This document shows positions 6,949-13,629 of a DNA stretch of 22,421 nt, in pieces. Made by a program: the position numbers and the translations under genes. Every line of letters starts with the position of its first letter. The stretch's first letter is position 1. The notes below the pieces were generated by a model. The model was given only the letters and a program-made list of their open reading frames with translations. It did not search any database and was not told the origin of the DNA. Source of the stretch: Candidatus Methanofastidiosia archaeon (GTDB lineage: Archaea; Methanobacteriota_B; Thermococci; Methanofastidiosales; Methanofastidiosaceae); the NCBI GenBank assembly GCA_003558335.1, contig PWMA01000150.1:1-22421 (forward strand), given 5' to 3'.

Positions 6949-7604
6949 AAAAAGCTATAGTTCTAATCAGTGGAGGTATGGACTCTGCTGTTTGTGCGGC
7001 AATTGCAAAAAATGATGGATACAATATTTATTCAATCCATATTGATTATGGGCAGCGTACAAACAAAAAGGAGTTATTTTGTGCCAAAGAGATTTCTCTT
7101 TTCTATAATGCAGCTGATTTTAAATCGATTAATCTTAGTTTTTTAAAAGAGATAGGTGGAAGTGGACTTACTGACAATTCAATAGAATTATCAAATACTG
7201 AAAATGAAATTATACCTTCTAGCTATGTTCCTTTCAGAAACTCTATTCTTCTCTCCATGGCTACAGCTTGGGCCGAAGTAGTTGGTGCAGAAACAATATA
7301 CTATGGTGCAAATTCTATAGATTTTTCTGGATATCCAGACTGTAGGCCAATTTTCTTTGAAGCCTTTCAAAAATTAATTGATGTGGGGACAAAGGATGAG
7401 ACTAAAATTAAGCTTAAAGTACCTCTAGCCGATATGACAAAAGCGGAAATTGTAAAGAAAGGTATAGGGCTTAAAGTTCCATTTGAAAAAACATGGAGTT
7501 GTTATAAGGAAAATGATAAGGCATGTGGAATATGTGATTCCTGTACGTTAAGATTAAAAGGTTTTCAAGAATCTGGAAAAAATGATCCAATTGTATATGT
7601 GTGA
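6945..7604 (+). CDS. queC: 7-cyano-7-deazaguanine (preQ0) synthase
   Basis: This 219-residue ATP-dependent enzyme turns 7-carboxy-7-deazaguanine and ammonia into preQ0. In archaea preQ0 is inserted into tRNA position 15 on the way to archaeosine. The adenine-nucleotide pyrophosphatase loop SGGMDS (9-14) is intact. SSYVPFRNS and SGYPDCRP are QueC-specific. The C-terminal zinc site is C186-x7-C194-x2-C197-x2-C200. The start is in an ATGA overlap with the preceding gene. Eight bases and a GAGGAG-type ribosome site separate it from the COG2517 gene, so they are probably co-transcribed. No tgt or arcS gene is in the window. Confidence 0.95.
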   Translation: MKKAIVLISGGMDSAVCAAIAKNDGYNIYSIHIDYGQRTNKKELFCAKEISLFYNAADFKSINLSFLKEIGGSGLTDNSIELSNTENEIIPSSYVPFRNSILLSMATAWAEVVGAETIYYGANSIDFSGYPDCRPIFFEAFQKLIDVGTKDETKIKLKVPLADMTKAEIVKKGIGLKVPFEKTWSCYKENDKACGICDSCTLRLKGFQESGKNDPIVYV

Positions 7605-7612
7605 GGAGTTAG

Positions 7613-8296
7613 ATGGACACTCAAAATAATATAAACATACTTGTTGCAGAAAAATCATTGGAACTTCTTAGGAGAACTTTAGAAAATACTCGGTTTGAAG
7701 GAGTATGGAAAAAGAAAGAATCAATCCAAACAACTGAGTCAATGAAATCTGATTTAATGGCTATAAAATTTTCATATGCCGAAAAGGAGAATATAGGCGA
7801 AATAGTGGTGCCTGTTAAAGAAAAAATAACGAAGCTTCAGTCTTTACTTGGAGAAGGATGGAGCTCAAATTTTCTTTCAAATGCACGTAAGGAAAATAAG
7901 ATATCTACAAAGATGGGAGTTTCGAGAATTATTTTTTCTATGAATACTTTATATTTTCTTGATAGAAGAATAAAGCAAAACAATCAATACGGTGTAGACA
8001 CGCTTATTGGCAAAATATTATCAGTTTCAAAGGCATCAGAATCTCTCTTGATATGTAATGTTGATATAAAAAGAGCAATTACAGTTTTGACAAATGATAT
8101 GTCTATCAAAGAAGGAGATGTTGTACCTGTTTCCATTTTGCCACCAAAAGAATTCCATGGATATGTGTCTGAAGGGATGTTTTGTGGAATTGACGGGATT
8201 TTAAGATTAAAAGGAGAAATTGGAAGCATAGCTGAAATACCAACTGAAGGATATAAAGAAACTATGAATATGATTCAAGATTTCTTAAAGCATTGA
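7613..8296 (+). CDS. COG2517-type RNA-binding protein with C-terminal EMAP/tRNA-binding OB domain
   Basis: This is a 227-residue protein. Residues about 131-200 read as an EMAP/YtpR-like tRNA-binding OB fold: IGKILSVSKASESLLICNVD, then a strand with IKEGDVVPVSILP, and GYVSEGMFCG (183-192), which matches the VxSxGMLCS signature of Arc1p/PheT-type tRNA-binding domains. The first 130 residues are charged and helical and match nothing I recognise except the archaeal COG2517 group. It has a strong ribosome site (GAGGAG) eight bases after queC and is the last gene of the que operon. Its 3' end overlaps the convergent cupin gene by 12 bases. A role in tRNA handling next to archaeosine synthesis is plausible but inferred. 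No catalytic motif is visible. Confidence 0.7.
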   Translation: MDTQNNINILVAEKSLELLRRTLENTRFEGVWKKKESIQTTESMKSDLMAIKFSYAEKENIGEIVVPVKEKITKLQSLLGEGWSSNFLSNARKENKISTKMGVSRIIFSMNTLYFLDRRIKQNNQYGVDTLIGKILSVSKASESLLICNVDIKRAITVLTNDMSIKEGDVVPVSILPPKEFHGYVSEGMFCGIDGILRLKGEIGSIAEIPTEGYKETMNMIQDFLKH

Positions 8297-8629
8297 AGGG
8301 ATTACACATATTATGTCTAAATCTACGTCTCCACTATTTACGTAACAATGTAGTTCATTGGCAGGTATGTATATTGTATCGTCTTTTTTTATTGGAATTT
8401 TACCTTTTTCAGTATTTAAAAATCCTTTACCATTTAAGATATAATTTTCGTGTTCCCAGTCGTGTTTGTGATAAGGTGAATTGCCATCCTTTTCAATCTT
8501 CATTATTCTCATGAAAAAATTTTTTGCTCCTTGATTATCATCTATTAAAGTTGTCAAAGAAACTCCCTTAGAATCTTCGCTCTCAATTTTGATGAAATTT
8601 ATTTCATTTATATTTTTATGAAAAATCAT
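8285..8629 (-). CDS. Small single-domain cupin protein
   Basis: This 114-residue protein is a single cupin barrel. Motif 1 is G49 followed by YHKHDWEHE (H54, H56, E61) and ending near G67. Motif 2 is IPANELHCY with H94. These four residues give a normal 3-His/1-Glu metal site. No extra domain is present, so the substrate is unknown. Such cupins include isomerases, dioxygenases and sensor-like proteins. The start overlaps the stop of the histidine kinase gene as ATGA, which implies translational coupling and a shared function. It is tail-to-tail with the COG2517 gene, sharing 12 bases. Confidence 0.8.
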   Translation of the reverse strand: MIFHKNINEINFIKIESEDSKGVSLTTLIDDNQGAKNFFMRIMKIEKDGNSPYHKHDWEHENYILNGKGFLNTEKGKIPIKKDDTIYIPANELHCYVNSGDVDLDIICVIPSML

Positions 8630-10443
8630 AGTATCACGTGTCTTTTTGGCAGTATGACTGTAAAGGTGCTTCCTTTTCCATATTCAGAATCTACTTTTAT
8701 TGTACCGTCATGTCTTGTTACTATATCTAAAGAGAGTGGCAGTCCAATTCCTATACCTTGTTTTAATTCATCATCTACTTTTGCTCTATAAAATTTATCA
8801 AAGATTTTTGGAATATCTTTTTCCATTATTCCAGAGCCTTTATCCGTAATTTTAACTTTTAGTTTATTTTCGTGCTCTTCTATTTCTATTTTTACTGTGC
8901 CGCCTTCATTTGAAAAATTGACTGCGTTTTCTATTAGATTTACGAAAACTTTTGTAAGTTGTTCTTTGTCCCCTTCCAAATAGAAATCTTGGCCAATGTG
9001 CATAATTGAGAAATCTATATTTCTTTTATTTGATAAAATAATAAAATCTTGAGATATATTGTTGATTAACTCTTTAAGATCAAATTTTTCAATATTAAGT
9101 TTTTGTCTTCCTTTGCCCAATTTAGTAAATTCTTCTATTTCTTTAACTAAGGAGCTAAGTCTTTTTATATTTCTTTGAATCGATGTAATCATTTTTTTAT
9201 TCTGTGGATCAAGGGTATCCAAATCTATAAATTCGTTGCTTACGCTAATAATTGCAAGAGGGTTGTATAGTTCGTGTGCTATCGCATCGATAAAATCCTT
9301 CTTTGCTTTGTCTGCTTCTTTCAACTCGTTGTAGGCTTCTTCTAATTTTTCAGTTTTGTTTTTTACTTCAATTTGAAGAGCTTTGTTAAAATTATCTCTT
9401 ATTTGAGCAGTTTTTCTTAATTTTTCAGTCATTTCATCCATTTGTCTTGAAAGAATAGCAATCTCGTCATCGCCTTCAAAACATACTTTTTGATTGAAGT
9501 TACCTCTGCCAACTTCAAATGCGTGTTTTGAGATATTTTCTATTGGTGTTACTATTTTCTCATTGATATATTTTGATAATGCGTAATAAATTGAAGCGTC
9601 TATAAATATTATTAGAATTAATGTTATGAAAAAAGTTTCAACAATAATATAATCAGTAGGGTATCCTGTTTGAATCAATACCATTCCGATGATAATTGCT
9701 AGTCCAACTATTATTATATTTGTAATATAAAGAATTTTTATACGTAAAGTTTCAAGTTTTTCTTTTATAGTTGTATCTGGTTTTAAAAATCCATATTTAA
9801 AAACAGCATAAGCAAACAAGAACACCATCAAAGAATTTGTTATTGGAAGAATGAATATGTAAATACTTGTTACAAACTCTGGATCAAATACTAGAAATCT
9901 AAAAATAAGATTTACAAGTATGCTAGTAGCTATCGGTATAAGTGTTCCAGTGAAAACCACAATATATTTTTTACCTTCATTATTTCTTTCTTTTTTATAA
10001 CTTAATAAAAGAATATACAGTCCATAAACAAATGCAAAAATATAGTAAATAAAAAATATATTGAACAAAGGTCCAAACTCTTCTACAAAAATTCCTTCTA
10101 CGACTTTCAAATCTGAAACAAGTAAATTAGTTAATAGACTTAAAGAAAATATGCAACTTAGAGTTAAGAGATATATTTTTTTAATTTTGAGTCTTTCTTG
10201 TGTTAGTTCTGAACAAAAAAATAAATATAGAGTTGGTGCCCATAAGACAAAGAAAATATTGAATTTTTGCCATAGCAAGGGAAAATCTCTTAGAATTATT
10301 AGTAAATTTGTAATTATTATACCCGCATTTACAAAAGTTAATATAGAAAATATAATGTTTAATTTAGACTTATAGTTATTGATTATGCTATAAATACCTA
10401 AAAATAAATTAATAAAAAAAACAAAAAAAATAATTTCGTACAT
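8626..10443 (-). CDS. Membrane histidine kinase, 7TM-like sensor plus HAMP
   Basis: This is a 605-residue sensor kinase. About seven hydrophobic segments lie between residues 1 and 217, resembling the 7TM sensor region seen in some kinases. Two more follow at about 235-256 and 265-289. A HAMP-like segment occupies about 290-345, and a short coiled coil runs to 380. The HisKA box is FIDAIAHELYNPL with phospho-acceptor H390, where Tyr-Asn replaces the usual Arg-Thr. The ATPase domain is complete: N box LIENAVNFS (N506), G1 DKGSG (534-538), F box FDKFYRA, and G2 GIGIGLPLS (563-571). It should sense a membrane or external cue and phosphorylate a partner, but no response regulator is encoded in the window. 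It sits 14 bases after a 41-residue ORF and overlaps the cupin gene by 4 bases. Confidence 0.9.
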   Translation of the reverse strand: MYEIIFFVFFINLFLGIYSIINNYKSKLNIIFSILTFVNAGIIITNLLIILRDFPLLWQKFNIFFVLWAPTLYLFFCSELTQERLKIKKIYLLTLSCIFSLSLLTNLLVSDLKVVEGIFVEEFGPLFNIFFIYYIFAFVYGLYILLLSYKKERNNEGKKYIVVFTGTLIPIATSILVNLIFRFLVFDPEFVTSIYIFILPITNSLMVFLFAYAVFKYGFLKPDTTIKEKLETLRIKILYITNIIIVGLAIIIGMVLIQTGYPTDYIIVETFFITLILIIFIDASIYYALSKYINEKIVTPIENISKHAFEVGRGNFNQKVCFEGDDEIAILSRQMDEMTEKLRKTAQIRDNFNKALQIEVKNKTEKLEEAYNELKEADKAKKDFIDAIAHELYNPLAIISVSNEFIDLDTLDPQNKKMITSIQRNIKRLSSLVKEIEEFTKLGKGRQKLNIEKFDLKELINNISQDFIILSNKRNIDFSIMHIGQDFYLEGDKEQLTKVFVNLIENAVNFSNEGGTVKIEIEEHENKLKVKITDKGSGIMEKDIPKIFDKFYRAKVDDELKQGIGIGLPLSLDIVTRHDGTIKVDSEYGKGSTFTVILPKRHVIL

Positions 10444-10457
10444 GTGCGCCCTATGTT

Positions 10458-10583
10458 TTATTCAATGGCCCAAAATGCTGGTTTAGCTATCGCCCAAAAT
10501 TCAGGAGCATTCAATGTCACAAATCCATTTCCTTCGTTTTCTTTTAGGTACGTTTTAATTATTTCATGTTTTGCTTTATCCAT
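10458..10583 (-). CDS. 41-residue microprotein ahead of the histidine kinase
   Basis: This short ORF begins MDKAKHEIIKTYLKENEGNG and ends in a tandem eight-residue duplication, PEFWAIAK-PAFWAIE. I do not recognise the family. It looks like a real gene. An AGGTGAT ribosome site lies just before the ATG, and a TATA box is at 10618-10625. It fills most of the gap between the promoter and the kinase start, with 14 bases left after its stop. The first half is a charged amphipathic helix candidate. The aromatic C-terminal half is too short and polar for a normal membrane span but could lie on a membrane or bind a protein partner. A ligand, regulator or accessory subunit of the kinase is a guess from position. 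Confidence 0.6.
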   Translation of the reverse strand: MDKAKHEIIKTYLKENEGNGFVTLNAPEFWAIAKPAFWAIE

Positions 10584-10617
10584 AATATCACCTACTAGCT
10601 ACTATTTTACTAATTGC

Positions 10618-10625
10618 TTTATAAA
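10618..10625 (-). promoter_or_regulatory. TATA box of the microprotein-kinase-cupin operon
   Basis: TTTATAAA on the minus strand is about 35 bases before the microprotein ATG at 10583, so transcription would begin about 10-15 bases upstream of the ATG. That leaves just enough leader for the AGGTGAT ribosome site. Confidence 0.5.
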
Positions 10626-10651
10626 TATAACTAAATACCTTTGCGATTTTC

Positions 10652-11605
10652 TCAATTTATAGTATCTTTTAATATAGTTTCCCTTTTATTTTTAAATTTT
10701 TCAACACTTGAAGATATTTTAAAATAAGAGTCTTCAAAAAAATCATTTAAATAGTGGAGATTGTATTTTTCTATTGAATTGATTGCCTTTTTTTGGTATT
10801 CTAGTGAAGTTTCAAGAGTTTTTTCCATAATATCGGTTTCAATAAACGCTGCTGCAATGTCCATGTAATCTGCTTTACCTTTATCAACTAGATTATTATC
10901 TTCAAGGTATTGGATAGCCTTAACTAGAGGATAGGTGAGTTGTCCAGAATCAAAATCATCTTTACATCCAAGAACATCGTTGAACAGCTGCATTGAAGTT
11001 GCCCAATTGTCCAACATTGAAAAAAAATCCTTTGTTTTTTCTTCATCTGAACTTTCCAGGCATAGGTAGGACAGTATAGGAATTCTTAAATGAAAGGCTT
11101 TTTTTGCCATAAGCTCATAGTTATAGTTTTTCATTTCTTTAGTAAGTATACCTTTATACTGGTAGTATTGTTTTTCAAAGAGAACTGCATTAGAAAACTG
11201 AGTTAGCGTATCTTCTAAATCCTTTAGAAAATAATCATTTTTTCCAACTAATTTAAAGCCTATTTCGTACATTTTAAATTCACAGAGATTAGATATAAGC
11301 AGCAAATTTCTATTTATTTTTTCTGGGTTGTCTAGTATATCATCGATTATTCTTAAATGAATTATCCCATAAACGTCGAGATTAGAAAGATTTCTAGAAA
11401 CTTCATCTTTATTTTCTACATCAAAACCTTCTGCTAGCCAGTATGGAAAAAGAAGAAATGTATTAAATCCCTTTAAAGATACTTTGAACTTGTCAAGAAA
11501 AGATATGCCTAGATCAGAGATTGGCTTATCCAATCCACCTAAAAATGAATAAACATCATCAAGTACTAAATTGATCTCCTTATCAAAATCATTGAAAAAA
11601 TTCAT
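10652..11605 (-). CDS. Prenyl-synthase/terpene-synthase-like protein with altered second Asp motif
   Basis: This 317-residue, mostly helical protein carries two motifs of class I isoprenoid enzymes. HLRIIDDILDN (83-93) contains a perfect DDxxD (D88, D89, D92). QLFNDVLGCKDDFDSGQLTYPL (206-227) lines up with the second Asp-rich region and the GKxTLPL that follows it in prenyl diphosphate synthases. Its first Asp is Asn, and the pattern NDxxGxxD recalls the NSE motif of terpene cyclases. The Arg pair that normally follows the first motif is missing. The true reaction is unclear and could be chain elongation with unusual substrates, cyclisation, or a non-catalytic relative. It is the last gene of the ribosomal/rsmA operon, with an ATGA overlap with rsmA. 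Confidence 0.65.
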   Translation of the reverse strand: MNFFNDFDKEINLVLDDVYSFLGGLDKPISDLGISFLDKFKVSLKGFNTFLLFPYWLAEGFDVENKDEVSRNLSNLDVYGIIHLRIIDDILDNPEKINRNLLLISNLCEFKMYEIGFKLVGKNDYFLKDLEDTLTQFSNAVLFEKQYYQYKGILTKEMKNYNYELMAKKAFHLRIPILSYLCLESSDEEKTKDFFSMLDNWATSMQLFNDVLGCKDDFDSGQLTYPLVKAIQYLEDNNLVDKGKADYMDIAAAFIETDIMEKTLETSLEYQKKAINSIEKYNLHYLNDFFEDSYFKISSSVEKFKNKRETILKDTIN

Positions 11606-12393
11606 AGTATCCCTTCAAGCCAGTTGCTTATCTCTTTTATTTCGAATATAGTTAGAGAATATACTCTTCTACCTTTATAAGGGATTTCATTTACATATTG
11701 TTTGAACTCTTTTCCCTTTCCAAACAAATCTCTTGAATGGTATATAGCTTTGTGAACAATTTTATTTCTGTGTGTAAAAAGAGCCCTTACTGTATTTTCA
11801 AACATTGTATTGATTTCAAATTTCTTATCCAACTTTATTTGGGCTATAGAAGACCATACCTTTGGCTCAGGATAAAAAGCCGAAGGTGGAACGTCTCGCA
11901 GTATCTCTATCTCAGAATAAACTTTAGACATTACAGACAATCTAGAATAATCCTCATCGCCTGGTTTTGAGACGAATCTATTTGCAAATTCTTTTTGATA
12001 TAGTAATGTGGCCAAGTCAAAGTTCATCTCAAACAGCTTGAATGTTATCTGAGAGGATATAGCATAAGGTATGCTTGAAACAACTGTATCGAAATTTTTA
12101 CCTTCAAACTCTAAAAAATCTTGACATACTATTTCAACATTATCAAAATTATATTCATTTGTTAAAATGTTAACAAGTTTTTTATCCATCTCTACAGCAA
12201 CTACTTTCTTACAGACTTTTGACAGTTTCTCAGTTAAAAATCCTAATCCTGGCCCTATCTCAAGCACCTTTCCTTTGCCATGAGAAGCCATGAAGCTTAA
12301 AACATCGTCAGAAACAAGAAAATTTTGAGAAAATTTTTTAGAGGGCCTTATATTATATTTATTTAGAAGATAAAAAAGTCTTTGTTGTATCAT
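11602..12393 (-). CDS. rsmA: 16S rRNA dimethyladenosine transferase
   Basis: This 263-residue methyltransferase (KsgA/Dim1) dimethylates two adjacent adenines in helix 45 of 16S rRNA during small-subunit maturation. The N-terminal KKFSQNFLVSDDV (19-31) is the family signature. The SAM loop is VLEIGPGLGFLT (43-54), the acidic ribose contact is VEMD (67-70), and CQDFLEF holds the adenine-side Asp. Motif IV reads SSIPYAIS (106-113) where the family normally has NLPY or NIPY, so the target-adenine Asn is Ser107. The C-terminal small domain is present (RALFTHRNKIVHKAI). It overlaps DUF655 upstream and the prenyl-synthase-like gene downstream by ATGA at both ends. The gene order rpl21e-rpoF-DUF655-rsmA is widespread in archaea. 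Confidence 0.93.
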   Translation of the reverse strand: MIQQRLFYLLNKYNIRPSKKFSQNFLVSDDVLSFMASHGKGKVLEIGPGLGFLTEKLSKVCKKVVAVEMDKKLVNILTNEYNFDNVEIVCQDFLEFEGKNFDTVVSSIPYAISSQITFKLFEMNFDLATLLYQKEFANRFVSKPGDEDYSRLSVMSKVYSEIEILRDVPPSAFYPEPKVWSSIAQIKLDKKFEINTMFENTVRALFTHRNKIVHKAIYHSRDLFGKGKEFKQYVNEIPYKGRRVYSLTIFEIKEISNWLEGIL

Positions 12394-12968
12394 TCCATCT
12401 CTTTGGGCGGCCTACTTACAAAAATAGAATATCTATCAGCTTCTTGCATCTCGCCAACTATCCTATTAATAATCATTTTTTTAGGATCAGGTATTGATGG
12501 AACTCTTTCTTTAATGTTGTTAAATGATTCAAAAGGTCCTTTTTTCCTTTCCTCAAGTATTTCATTCATTAACTTTTTACCAAGTCCGGGTAAAAGTTCA
12601 AGTCTATGATATCTAATCGATATTGGTCCGGATTTATTGAAAAATTCAACAAATTTCTGTTCGTTTTCAGAGACAATCTTTTCAATGATGTACTTTAATT
12701 CGCCTTTTGCAGTTGCGCTTAGTTCATTGTAACGAAGTCTTTTTTTGACTCTTTCAATATTGTCTCTTTTTCCTTTCCCTATGAAGACTCTTTCGTGCAT
12801 TGAAAGTTCAGTTGACGGAACTACCTCTAGTAAGGAAAAATAGTTTTCACCAATTACATGTGCAATTGCAGTTCTCTTATGGGGCGGAAGAATATCTCCA
12901 GGAAGTCCCTGTGGTAGATAATCTAAAACTATCCCATATTCCTCAAAAACAGTTGTTCTCATCACCAT
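12390..12968 (-). CDS. DUF655 RNA/DNA-binding-like protein
   Basis: This 192-residue archaeal protein of unknown function has the DUF655 opening EEYGIVLDYLPQG and an S1/OB-like first half. A helix-hairpin-helix follows, LELLPGLGKKLMNEILEERK at about 125-145, then FNNIKERVPSIPDPKK. Helix-hairpin-helix elements bind nucleic acid backbones without sequence specificity, so a role in RNA processing or ribosome assembly is likely but unproven. ATG 12968 is preferred, with AAGTGA upstream. GTG 12977, directly after the rpoF stop, would add three residues. It lies between rpoF and rsmA, its normal archaeal place. Confidence 0.88.
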   Translation of the reverse strand: MVMRTTVFEEYGIVLDYLPQGLPGDILPPHKRTAIAHVIGENYFSLLEVVPSTELSMHERVFIGKGKRDNIERVKKRLRYNELSATAKGELKYIIEKIVSENEQKFVEFFNKSGPISIRYHRLELLPGLGKKLMNEILEERKKGPFESFNNIKERVPSIPDPKKMIINRIVGEMQEADRYSIFVSRPPKEME

Positions 12969-12977
12969 AAAATTCAC

Positions 12978-13316
12978 TTATTTATATTTTGCAATTATCT
13001 CAATTATAGAGTTAATCTCTTCTTCGTCCAATATTAGCCTTTCTTTTGAAAATAGTACTTCAATGTCCTTTTTGTCTTCAGGAACTATATCAACTATTTT
13101 GATTATGTTCTCCCTTTTTAGCCTTGGAAGTTTTTCGGTAAGCTCTAAAATAGCTTTTTCTGCATCTTCAGTTTCCATTTTACTGAACTTATTTGCATAA
13201 TCTAGCGAGATACCTTGCTCATAACCCAACTCAATTTTTTCAGCCCTATTTGAAAGTATCTCTTTAACTTTTGATACCGGCACAATATCTTCAGAAACTA
13301 TTTCCTTTCCAATCAT
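12978..13316 (-). CDS. rpoF: DNA-directed RNA polymerase subunit F (Rpb4)
   Basis: This 112-residue subunit pairs with RpoE (Rpb7) to form the stalk of archaeal RNA polymerase, which helps in open-complex formation and binds nascent RNA. The order of features fits Rpb4. It starts IGKEIVSEDIVPVSKVKEIL, continues with the helical LGYEQGISLDYANKFSKM, and has the HRDC-like C-terminal half with LPRLKRENIIKIVDIVPED (the RLKRENAIKIVDILP-type signature). A GAGGT ribosome site lies five bases before the ATG. It is 14 bases after rpl21e. Confidence 0.92.
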   Translation of the reverse strand: MIGKEIVSEDIVPVSKVKEILSNRAEKIELGYEQGISLDYANKFSKMETEDAEKAILELTEKLPRLKRENIIKIVDIVPEDKKDIEVLFSKERLILDEEEINSIIEIIAKYK

Positions 13317-13330
13317 GAAAAACCTCTTTT

Positions 13331-13627
13331 TTAGAAAACCTGTTTTTTCATATGCTCAGGTCTAGAAATAATGGTTTTTTCTTTATTCCCATCCATTATT
13401 GAAAGTAAATAAGATGAGCCTCTTTTTCCTACAACCTTTCCTGTTTTTCCGTGAAATCTAGGAAAAGGCATACCTTTGTGGATAGACGGTTCTAAAATAA
13501 TGTGTACAGAATCTCCAATTTCAAATTCTTGAAGAATTCTTGAAACTGGAACCTTACCTCTTGTCCTAACATCTTTTGTAAGTTTACCCCTTGTTTTTAT
13601 TCTGAAACCATGAGATTTTTTAGTCAT
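13331..13627 (-). CDS. rpl21e: Large-subunit ribosomal protein eL21
   Basis: This 98-residue basic protein of the archaeal/eukaryotic large subunit has the family opening SHGFRIKTRGKLTK, the SH3-like barrel with IGDSVHIILEPSIHKGMPFPRFHGKTGKVVGKRG, and the end ISRPEHMKKQ. Length is normal. Only two bases separate its ATG from the pus10 stop. It is one of the clearest signs that the window is archaeal. Confidence 0.96.
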   Translation of the reverse strand: MTKKSHGFRIKTRGKLTKDVRTRGKVPVSRILQEFEIGDSVHIILEPSIHKGMPFPRFHGKTGKVVGKRGSSYLLSIMDGNKEKTIISRPEHMKKQVF

Positions 13628-13629
13628 TA

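Noticed and set aside
10061..10375. 104-residue plus-strand ORF inside the histidine kinase
   Set aside because: It is antisense to the kinase's membrane segments, with no ribosome site and no family resemblance.
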